From CAZNQW01 sp964575225 (GTDB lineage: Bacteria; Chloroflexota; Anaerolineae; JAAYZQ01), in the NCBI GenBank assembly GCA_964575225.1, contig CAZNQW010000161.1, positions 1 through 8,957 on the forward strand: DNA of 8,957 bases, given 5' to 3'. The first letter of the stretch is position 1, and each line of letters begins with the position of its first letter. A model generated the notes under the pieces. That model was not told where the DNA came from, ran no database searches, and saw only the letters and a program-made list of their open reading frames with translations. Of the stretch, positions 1 to 5,784 are shown piece by piece. The position numbers were made by a program, and so were the translations under genes.

Positions 1-1
1 C

Positions 2-526
2 GATCTGATTGCGATGCCGCCCAACGTCCACACCCTGCCCCCCGGTCAAACCCTTCAGGATCAGGTGATTTCCGGCGAGCTGGATGCCATGATGTGCCCC
101 TGGCCACCCAAGCGATTTGCCGAACGTCCCAGTCCCCTGCGGCGCCTCCTGGTCCACTTTCGCCAGGAAGAGCAAGCCTATGCCCGGCGGGTGGGGTTCT
201 ATCCCGGCTATCACATCCTGGCCCTGAGGCGCGAGGTGTTCGAACGCGAGCCCTGGATCGCCCGCAGCCTGTTCCACGCTTTTGAGCAATCGCGCCTGAT
301 GGCCGAAGCCCAGCGTCGCTGGCTGGCCGATGCCAGCCCCTGGTTGCTGGCCGACCTGGAAGAGATCGAGGACCTGCTGGGCCCCGGCTGGCGCGCCCAC
401 GGCCTGGAAGCCAACCGGTCCATGATCCAGATCTTCTGCGACGAGGAGCTCGCCCAGGGCCTGATTGCCCGGCCCATCGATCCCGATGCCCTCTTTGCCG
501 AATCCGAACAGGCCATTGGAGGCTAA
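2..526 (+). CDS. 4,5-dihydroxyphthalate decarboxylase-like / substrate-binding-fold protein, 3' part
   Basis: The reading frame is open to the left edge, so the gene begins upstream and only about the last 174 residues are present; the ATG at 14 is probably an internal Met. The visible part resembles the C-terminal half of the 4,5-dihydroxyphthalate decarboxylase (Pht5) family, which shares its fold with NMT1/ThiY-type ABC substrate-binding proteins. Supporting patterns are SGELDAMMCP with a following PP, the E-x-x-Y segment with FYPGYH after it, a basic stretch leading to EPWIARSLFHAFEQSR, and a closing EELAQGLIARP then LF. Family members run to roughly 330 residues, so about half is missing. 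By homology it would decarboxylate an aromatic acid or bind a small ligand. These two roles cannot be separated here, because the N-terminus, where a signal peptide would lie, is off the window. It ends 4 bases before the next gene, consistent with co-transcription. Confidence 0.7.
   Translation, partial: DLIAMPPNVHTLPPGQTLQDQVISGELDAMMCPWPPKRFAERPSPLRRLLVHFRQEEQAYARRVGFYPGYHILALRREVFEREPWIARSLFHAFEQSRLMAEAQRRWLADASPWLLADLEEIEDLLGPGWRAHGLEANRSMIQIFCDEELAQGLIARPIDPDALFAESEQAIGG
518..522 (+). promoter_or_regulatory. Ribosome binding site GGAGG that fixes the start of the amidohydrolase gene
   Basis: GGAGG lies within the last codons of the upstream gene, 8 bases before the ATG at 531. It supports 531 as the start rather than an in-frame ATG at 465, which would sit 60 bases inside the upstream gene and lacks a comparable site. 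The placement suggests translational coupling between the two genes. Confidence 0.75.
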
Positions 527-530
527 ACCC

Positions 531-1763
531 ATGCCTGAACAACCGGCCTGGCGATTCCAAAAGCTCATCAAGCCCCTCTTTGACCTGCCTACAGGGCACC
601 TCATCCTCAAGGGCCGCGTCCTCACCTGCGCCGGCGACGAGGTGATCGAGGACGGCTTTGTCGAGATCGAGGGCCGCACCATCAAGGCCGTCGGCCCCGC
701 CTCCGAGCTGGGCGCCGTCGCCGATCCCGAAGCCCTGATCGAAACCGGCGGCACCCTTTTGCCCGGACTGACCAACAGCCACGCCCACCTGGCCTGGGAC
801 GGCATCCACGACCTGGCGCAGCAGTCGTTGAACGACCCGCCCGAGATCAGCGCCTACAAAACCTGCGGCAACATGCTCATCGCCCTGCGGGCCGGCATCA
901 CCACCGTGCGCGACCTGGGCGTGAGCGCCACCAACGTGGTTGCCAAGCAGGCCGTCGAGCAGGGCCTGTTTCCCGGACCGCGCCTGCTCATCACCGGCGA
1001 GTCGATTGTCCAGACCGGCGGCCACACCTACTGGTGCTGCCGCGAGGCCAGCGGCGCCGACGAGATGCGACGGGCCGTACGCGACCAGGTCAAGGCCGGC
1101 GCCGACCTGATCAAGATCATGGCCTGCCACGACCGGCTCGAATTCACCGACGCCGAACTGGAGGCCGTCGTCGACGAGGCCCATCGCAACGGCCTGCCGA
1201 TTACCGCCCACGCCACATTTGACGCCTGCATCGCCCGGGTGGTGCATTTCGGCGTTGACGTGTTGGAACATGGTGGTCAGATGAGCGACGAGACCATCGA
1301 CCTGCTCGTCGCCCGCGGCGTCCCGATCATCCCCACCCTGGCCCCGGTGGTCATGCAATCGCAGCCCGAGGTGGCCCGTCAGTTCAACATCCCCGAGTGG
1401 AAGATCGCCGAGCGGCAGCGCGCCGTGGCCGACCCCAGCCGCTATGAGAGTTTGGTCAAGGCCGCCCAGGCCGGCGTGCCCATGGTCTTTGGCACCGACG
1501 CCGGCAGCCCGGCTGTGGGCCACCACGTAGTCGTCCCCGAACTCGAGTTCATGGTCAAACTGGGGCTGGTGGCGGGCAACTATGGTGCCATCCACAGCGC
1601 CACCGACGCCGCAGCCCGCCTCAACCGCCTCGATGGCCAACTGGGCACCCTCCAGGCGGGAAAACTGGCCGACCTGATCGTCGTCGCCGGGAACCCCCTT
1701 GGCGACCTGGACGCCCTGGCCCGCGTGCAGATGACGTTTAGAGCGGGCAGCCGCCTGGTATAG
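531..1763 (+). CDS. Metal-dependent amidohydrolase, imidazolonepropionase/prolidase type (COG1228-like)
   Basis: A 410-residue amidohydrolase-superfamily protein. It has the usual N-terminal beta-sandwich strands (residues 24-75, with LILKGRVLT and an EIEGRTIKAVG segment). The metal centre follows: HAH at 84-86 after LPGLTNS, Lys195 in ADLIKIM as the candidate carboxylated lysine, His227 in PITAHA, His247 in VLEHGG, and Asp323 in GTDAGSP. The C-terminal GTLQAGKLADLIVVAGNPL segment rebuilds the sandwich domain. All canonical ligands are present, so it should be an active binuclear metallohydrolase acting on amide or cyclic amide bonds. This subgroup includes imidazolonepropionases, Xaa-Pro dipeptidases and several enzymes of unknown substrate, so the substrate cannot be named. 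There is no signal peptide, so it is likely cytoplasmic. About 20 residues (MPEQPAW and onward) precede the conserved fold. The gene sits 27 bases before the VOC gene. Confidence 0.88.
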   Translation: MPEQPAWRFQKLIKPLFDLPTGHLILKGRVLTCAGDEVIEDGFVEIEGRTIKAVGPASELGAVADPEALIETGGTLLPGLTNSHAHLAWDGIHDLAQQSLNDPPEISAYKTCGNMLIALRAGITTVRDLGVSATNVVAKQAVEQGLFPGPRLLITGESIVQTGGHTYWCCREASGADEMRRAVRDQVKAGADLIKIMACHDRLEFTDAELEAVVDEAHRNGLPITAHATFDACIARVVHFGVDVLEHGGQMSDETIDLLVARGVPIIPTLAPVVMQSQPEVARQFNIPEWKIAERQRAVADPSRYESLVKAAQAGVPMVFGTDAGSPAVGHHVVVPELEFMVKLGLVAGNYGAIHSATDAAARLNRLDGQLGTLQAGKLADLIVVAGNPLGDLDALARVQMTFRAGSRLV

Positions 1764-1790
1764 ACCAAACGTGAAAAGGAGAACAGGGAT

Positions 1791-2270
1791 ATGGAACCGA
1801 ACACAACCCATCGCGTCACCCGCGTCCACCACATCGGCGTCACCGTCACCGACGCCCAAAAGGCCGTCGACCAATGGGCCGAGGCCTTTGGCTTTCCGGG
1901 CAGGGTCGTCGACATCCCCGAAAACCGGATGAAGATCGGCATCGTCGAGGTGGCCGGTGTGACCTTTTTTCTGAACGAGTACACCGACCCCGACCGCAAA
2001 GCCCAGGCAGCCCAGGGCCTCGAACTGCCCGTTTCCTTTTCGGGGCACCAGATCGTCAACGTCCACGGCGAAGGCATTTCCCATATCGCCTTCGAGACCG
2101 ACGACCTGGAATACCACATGGCCAAGGCCCAGGCGGCCGGCATGCGAGCCAAATTCGCCGAGCCCCGCGACGCGCTGGAGGGCGTCTGCAATTTCATCCA
2201 GCCGGAGGATGCGCGCATCCCCATCGAGTTCATGCAACCGGTGGAGGGCCGGCCCAATCCCCTGGCCTGA
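1791..2270 (+). CDS. VOC-superfamily protein, methylmalonyl-CoA epimerase-like (glyoxalase fold)
   Basis: A 159-residue protein with two beta-alpha-beta-beta-beta modules of the vicinal oxygen chelate superfamily. Four ligand positions match the methylmalonyl-CoA epimerase pattern in order and spacing: His14 in VHHIGVTV, Glu63 in FFLNEYT (often Gln in true epimerases), His98 in GISHIAFETDD, and Glu146 in IPIEFMQP. The segment GEGISHIAFETDDL is close to the epimerase signature. These residues predict a divalent-metal enzyme that stabilises an enolate-type intermediate. No CoA mutase or other propionyl-CoA gene is present, so epimerase activity on methylmalonyl-CoA is doubtful; epimerisation or isomerisation of a pathway intermediate, or a dioxygenase or lyase reaction, are alternatives. 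The ATG at 1791 follows AAGGAGA (1776-1782) by 8 bases. The product is probably cytoplasmic. Confidence 0.85.
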   Translation: MEPNTTHRVTRVHHIGVTVTDAQKAVDQWAEAFGFPGRVVDIPENRMKIGIVEVAGVTFFLNEYTDPDRKAQAAQGLELPVSFSGHQIVNVHGEGISHIAFETDDLEYHMAKAQAAGMRAKFAEPRDALEGVCNFIQPEDARIPIEFMQPVEGRPNPLA

Positions 2271-2298
2271 CACCGGAAGGGGACGTTGATCACAGAGA

Positions 2299-2304
2299 GA
2301 GGAG
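2299..2304 (+). promoter_or_regulatory. Ribosome binding site GAGGAG that fixes the start of the RidA-family gene
   Basis: GAGGAG lies 5 bases before the ATG at 2310 and supports that start. An in-frame TTG at 2286 would add eight residues but would place this purine run inside the coding sequence, and the family's conserved N-terminus does not need the extension. Confidence 0.7.
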
Positions 2305-2309
2305 AACCG

Positions 2310-2699
2310 ATGAAAATTCTCAAACCGGAAGGCATCTTTTGCTCGCCGCGATACTACCCCGGCGTGCGCGCCGCCAACATGATCTTTACCGCCGGGCGCG
2401 TGCCCCTGGACGCCGACGGCCACGTCTACGCTCCCAACGACGCCCGCGCCCAAACCGAGAACATCATGGAAGCCCTGGGCCTCATCCTGCAAGAGGGGGG
2501 CGCCACCTTCCAGGATGTGGTTTACGTCCACACCTACTTTTTGCGCGACGAGGACATGCCCGTCATCCACGAGGTACGGCAGCGGTTCATGGGCGATCAC
2601 TACCCGCCCCACACCGGCTCCAAGGTCGACAGCACCTCTTGGGTCGAGCGCGGCATCCGCCTGGAGATCGAGGTCTTTGCCGTCGTCGAAGACTCGTAG
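2310..2699 (+). CDS. RidA/YjgF/UK114-family protein lacking the canonical active-site Arg
   Basis: A 129-residue protein, the normal length for the RidA family, whose members form trimers with active sites between subunits. Family marks are FTAGRVPLDADG near residue 26, the ARAQTENIMEALGLIL helix, the VYVHTYFLRDED strand at 71-82, and the C-terminal IRLEIEVFAV (116-125). Classical RidA deaminates reactive enamine/imine intermediates using an Arg at about position 105. In an ungapped alignment back from the LEIE motif that position is Ser104, followed by Lys105, and the conserved Asn of the NEVY-like segment is His87. Imine deaminase activity is therefore uncertain and the protein may belong to one of the divergent Rid subfamilies. 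In the Rut pyrimidine pathway a RidA homologue (RutC) works beside an isochorismatase-like amidase (RutB). The proximity to such hydrolases here is suggestive only. Confidence 0.88.
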   Translation: MKILKPEGIFCSPRYYPGVRAANMIFTAGRVPLDADGHVYAPNDARAQTENIMEALGLILQEGGATFQDVVYVHTYFLRDEDMPVIHEVRQRFMGDHYPPHTGSKVDSTSWVERGIRLEIEVFAVVEDS

Positions 2700-2710
2700 G
2701 CGGACCGGAT

Positions 2711-4300
2711 ATGTACGACTGCCTGATCAAGAACGCGCAGATCCTCGATGGCACCGGGGTGCCGGCTTTTCCCGGCGACCTGGGCATCCGCGACGGGCGC
2801 CTGGTGGCCCTGGGTTCCCTGGGCGACGAGGCCCGGCGCATCATCGACGCCACCGGCCTGGTGGCTGCGCCCGGCTTTATCGACATGCACAGCCACACCG
2901 ATCTCCAATTCTTTGGCGACGAACCACCCCAGGCCAAGGTCCGTCAGGGCATCACCACCGAGCTATTGGCCCAGGACGGCCTGGGCGTGGCGCCGATCGA
3001 CGATGAAAACCTGGCCCTCCTCTCCGAGCTGACCGCCGGCCTGCTGGGAGTGCTGCCCCTCGAAGGCTGGACCTGGCGCTCCTTCGACGACTATCTCCAG
3101 GCCCTGGACCGCCGCGGGCTACCCAACAACGCCGCCGTCCTGGCCTCCCACGGGCCGCTGCGCATCCTGGCCATGGGCATGGCCAACCGTCCGGCCTCGA
3201 CCGTCGAAATGGCGACCATGGACGGCCTGCTCCAACAGGCCCTGGAAGCGGGCGCCTTTGGCCTGTCCACCGGGCTGATCTACCCGCCCTGCAGCTATGG
3301 ATCCACCGAGGAGCTGGTCGACCTCAACCGCCGGGTGGCCGCCCAAGGAGGCATCTTTGTGGTCCACCAGCGCGACGAGGGCTATCTGATCGAAAAAGCC
3401 TTTGACGAAGTGACCCACGTGGCCCGCCAGTCAGGCGTCCACCTCCACGTCTCCCACCTGCAAGCCTACGGCCGCGTCAACTGGCCCACCATGGACCGGG
3501 TGCTGGAAAAGGCCGAGGCTTTCCGGGCCGAGGGCGGCCGGGTCACCTGGGACCGCTACCCCTATCTGGCCGGCTGCACCGTCCTGTCGGCGGTGTTGCC
3601 CCAATGGACCCTGTCGGAGGGCACCCAGGCGCTGGTCGAAAACCTGACCCGGCCCGGCTTTCGCGCCCGCATCCGCGCCGATTTCGCAAAAGGGCTCGAC
3701 GTGTGGAACAACCGCTCCATCTCGGTGGGCTGGTCCAACATCATCGTCTCGGCGGTGCACAGCGAAAAGAACCGTTGGATGGAGGGTCGCTCCTGCGCCG
3801 ACCTGGCCGAAACCCTCTCCAAGGACCCCATCGATTTCGTCTGCGACCTGCTGGCCGAGGAGAACCTGGCGGTAACCATGATCAGCTTCTACGGCTCGGA
3901 CGAGGTGTTGAACCGGGTGCTGAGCCACCCTCAAGCCACCGTCGGCTCGGACGGCATCTTTGGCGGGCGCCCTCACCCCCGGCTGCACGGCGCTTACCCC
4001 CGCTTTTTACAGGAGTTCGTGCGGGAGCGCAAACTGCTCAGCCTGCCCCAGGCCATCCACAAGATCACCGCTTACCCGGCGAGCATCCTGGGCCTGGCCG
4101 ACCGGGGCACGCTGCGCGAGGGCTTTTGGGCCGACCTGGTCCTTTTCGATCCGGCACGGGTGGCCGACACCGCCACCTACGAGGAACCCGAGCAGGCACC
4201 CATGGGCCTGCCCTACGTACTGGTCAACGGCGAGGTCGTCGTCGACAACGGAGCGTTCACCGGCCGCCTGCCGGGCCGGGCGCTCCGAAAATGCTCATAA
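2711..4300 (+). CDS. N-acyl-D-amino-acid deacylase (D-aminoacylase) family amidohydrolase
   Basis: A 529-residue protein beginning MYDCLIKNAQILDGTG, the typical start of D-aminoacylases, which supports the ATG at 2711 despite a weak ribosome site (AGGCGGA, 2698-2704). Metal-site motifs are HSH at 60-62 after APGFIDM, His219 in VVHQRDEG, His249 in HVSHLQAYG, and Asp414 in VGSDG. HPRLHGAYPRFL (422-433) matches the family's HPR-x-x-G-x-x-x-R-x-L segment. The Cys that bridges metals in characterised D-aminoacylase (the NCG motif) is replaced by Asp89 in AQDG, so metal coordination may differ. The fold is a TIM barrel with a composite beta-sandwich; C-terminal LADRGTLREGFWADLVLFDP is typical. The expected reaction is hydrolysis of an N-acyl group from a D-amino acid or related amide. 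The family also contains N-acyl-glutamate/aspartate deacylases and uncharacterised members. The product is likely cytoplasmic, and translation is probably coupled to the RidA gene 11 bases upstream. Confidence 0.87.
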   Translation: MYDCLIKNAQILDGTGVPAFPGDLGIRDGRLVALGSLGDEARRIIDATGLVAAPGFIDMHSHTDLQFFGDEPPQAKVRQGITTELLAQDGLGVAPIDDENLALLSELTAGLLGVLPLEGWTWRSFDDYLQALDRRGLPNNAAVLASHGPLRILAMGMANRPASTVEMATMDGLLQQALEAGAFGLSTGLIYPPCSYGSTEELVDLNRRVAAQGGIFVVHQRDEGYLIEKAFDEVTHVARQSGVHLHVSHLQAYGRVNWPTMDRVLEKAEAFRAEGGRVTWDRYPYLAGCTVLSAVLPQWTLSEGTQALVENLTRPGFRARIRADFAKGLDVWNNRSISVGWSNIIVSAVHSEKNRWMEGRSCADLAETLSKDPIDFVCDLLAEENLAVTMISFYGSDEVLNRVLSHPQATVGSDGIFGGRPHPRLHGAYPRFLQEFVRERKLLSLPQAIHKITAYPASILGLADRGTLREGFWADLVLFDPARVADTATYEEPEQAPMGLPYVLVNGEVVVDNGAFTGRLPGRALRKCS

Positions 4301-4307
4301 CCTCAAT

Positions 4308-4314
4308 GGGAGGA
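4308..4314 (+). promoter_or_regulatory. Ribosome binding site GGGAGGA for a GTG start
   Basis: GGGAGGA ends 7 bases before the GTG at 4322. The next in-frame ATG falls inside the conserved catalytic strand (VVDMQ), so GTG is the only credible start. It is the only non-ATG start among the complete genes. Confidence 0.75.
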
Positions 4315-4321
4315 AATTCAG

Positions 4322-5746
4322 GTGAAGGTTGAATCAGATCGTTCTGTGAACCAGGTACTCAGTCCCGCCCTACCGCTGCACCTCACGCCCGAGAACACGG
4401 CTTTGATCGTGGTCGACATGCAGTATTTCGACGCCCACCGCGATTATGGCGAGGGCCGCACGGCCAAAGACCTGGGCGTGGAGCAACATTTCGAGGAATT
4501 TTTCGCCGAGATCGACGCCATCGTCCCCCGTATCCAGCAGCTTCTGGCCCTGTTCCGCCGCAAACAGATGGAGGTCATCCATATCCGCGTCTCTGAAGTG
4601 ACGCGCGACTCGCGCGACGTGGGCCGCAAGCAGTTGGTGCGCGGCTTTATCGTCCCGGCGGGCAGCCGCGAGGCCGCCTTTTTGGACGAATTGCTGCCGG
4701 CCTACGACGAGATTATCATCAACAAATCCTCGTCGGGCGTCTTTCCGGTGACCAACCTGGACCGCCTGCTGCGCAATATGGGCATCACCCATCTGATCTT
4801 TACCGGCACCTCGACCAACGGCTGCGTCGAGAGCGCCGTGCGCGACGCCGTCGACCTGGGCTACGACGTAGTGATGGTCTCCGACGCCAACGCCGCCGGA
4901 ACCGTCGACACCCACGAGCTGGCCCTGCACACATTGGCCAGTCCCGTGACCCGCATCCTGACCACCGACGAGGTAGTGGAGCTGGTCGAGCCCCTGCCCA
5001 ACGGCGACCGGGAGGCCCGGAGCGGGCTGGAACGGGTCAAGCCCTATCTGCCCAAGCCCCTCGACGACCTCAGCGGCGCCGACCAGGATCCCTACGAAGC
5101 CATCATGCCGCCCGCGCTGAAAAAGGACCTGCTCCCCCAGAACACCGCTCTGGTGCTGGTCGACGCCCAAACCCTCACCTGCGATCCCACCGGGGGACTG
5201 GCGTCGGCCGTCGCTGCTCGTGGACAGGCCGAGGCTCTGGCGGGCTATTTTGCCCGCGTCCAACAGGCCCTGCCGGGCATGGCCCGTCTCCTGGAGACCT
5301 GCCGCGCCCAGGGCTATCCGGTCATCCACGTCCGCACCGCGGGCAAACTGCCCGATGGCCGCGACATGAGCCGCAAACTGCGCGCCCAGGGCCTGGCCTT
5401 TGGACCCGACAGTCCCCAGGCCCATTTTGTGCCCGAACTCGCGCCCCGTGAGGGCGAGGTGGTCCTGAACAAACCGGCCACCGGTATCTTTACCGGCACC
5501 GGCCTGGACGAGCTGTTGCGCAACCTTCCCATCGAGAACCTGATCCTGGTCGGCGTCTCGTACGACGGCGCGCTGGAAGGCTCGATCCGCAGCACCAGCG
5601 ACCGAGGCTATGGGCTGGTCCTGGTGCCCGACGCCTGCGCCACCTACCACCCCACCCTGCAGGACAAGCTGTGGACGGTGCAGGCCGGCGTTATCGAGGT
5701 CAAGAGCGTCGAACAGGTCGTAGCCCAGATTCAATCAAACTCGTGA
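4322..5746 (+). CDS. Tandem isochorismatase-like (cysteine hydrolase) fusion; second domain lacks the nucleophile
   Basis: A 474-residue protein made of two isochorismatase-like hydrolase domains, each about 200 residues, joined by a Pro-rich linker (about 225-265). Members of this family usually have one domain of 180-220 residues and use an Asp-Lys-Cys triad to hydrolyse amides such as N-carbamoylsarcosine, ureidoacrylate, maleamate or biuret. Domain 1 keeps the triad: Asp32 in LIVVDMQ, Lys135 in IINKSSSG, and Cys168 in GTSTNGCVESAVRDA. Domain 2 keeps Asp281 (LVLVDAQ) and Lys384 (VLNKPATG), but GVSYDGALEGSIR puts Ala417 where the Cys should be, so it is predicted to be inactive for thiol-based hydrolysis. 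The two halves align along their whole length, which points to an old duplication and fusion. Domain 1 may act as an amidase, with domain 2 as a structural or ligand-sensing half of a pseudo-dimer. The substrate is unknown, and no signal peptide is seen. Confidence 0.9.
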   Translation: MKVESDRSVNQVLSPALPLHLTPENTALIVVDMQYFDAHRDYGEGRTAKDLGVEQHFEEFFAEIDAIVPRIQQLLALFRRKQMEVIHIRVSEVTRDSRDVGRKQLVRGFIVPAGSREAAFLDELLPAYDEIIINKSSSGVFPVTNLDRLLRNMGITHLIFTGTSTNGCVESAVRDAVDLGYDVVMVSDANAAGTVDTHELALHTLASPVTRILTTDEVVELVEPLPNGDREARSGLERVKPYLPKPLDDLSGADQDPYEAIMPPALKKDLLPQNTALVLVDAQTLTCDPTGGLASAVAARGQAEALAGYFARVQQALPGMARLLETCRAQGYPVIHVRTAGKLPDGRDMSRKLRAQGLAFGPDSPQAHFVPELAPREGEVVLNKPATGIFTGTGLDELLRNLPIENLILVGVSYDGALEGSIRSTSDRGYGLVLVPDACATYHPTLQDKLWTVQAGVIEVKSVEQVVAQIQSNS

Positions 5747-5766
5747 GTTTTCTCAGCGAACAAGAC

Positions 5767-5773
5767 AAAGGAG
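5767..5773 (+). promoter_or_regulatory. Ribosome binding site AAAGGAG that fixes the start of the M20-family gene
   Basis: AAAGGAG lies 11 bases before the ATG at 5785. An upstream in-frame ATG at 5671 would overlap the preceding gene by 76 bases and add 38 residues with no resemblance to an M20 N-terminus, so 5785 is preferred. Confidence 0.7.
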
Positions 5774-5784
5774 CACCACCCACC

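Noticed and set aside
465..530. Possible earlier start for the first amidohydrolase
   Set aside because: It would overlap the upstream gene by about 60 bases and lacks a good ribosome site, while the ATG at 531 has GGAGG at ideal spacing.
2271..2309. Possible terminator or internal promoter in one of the two longest gaps (the other is 5747-5784)
   Set aside because: I found no GC-rich hairpin followed by a T run and no convincing -35/-10 pair. Both gaps are short and hold mainly ribosome sites, so read-through is the simpler view.
1874..2710. Long open frame upstream of and continuous with the D-aminoacylase gene, which would give an 808-residue protein
   Set aside because: This 279-codon extension overlaps the VOC and RidA genes in another frame, is rich in Arg/Pro/His/Gly as GC-rich shadow frames are, and matches no family. 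The D-aminoacylase N-terminus is clear at 2711.
4370..5734. 454-codon open frame on the - strand opposite the tandem isochorismatase gene
   Set aside because: It is antisense to a well-supported gene. Its composition (Gly, Val, Asp, His, Gln-rich, low complexity) reflects C-ending codons on the other strand, and there is no ribosome site or recognisable domain.
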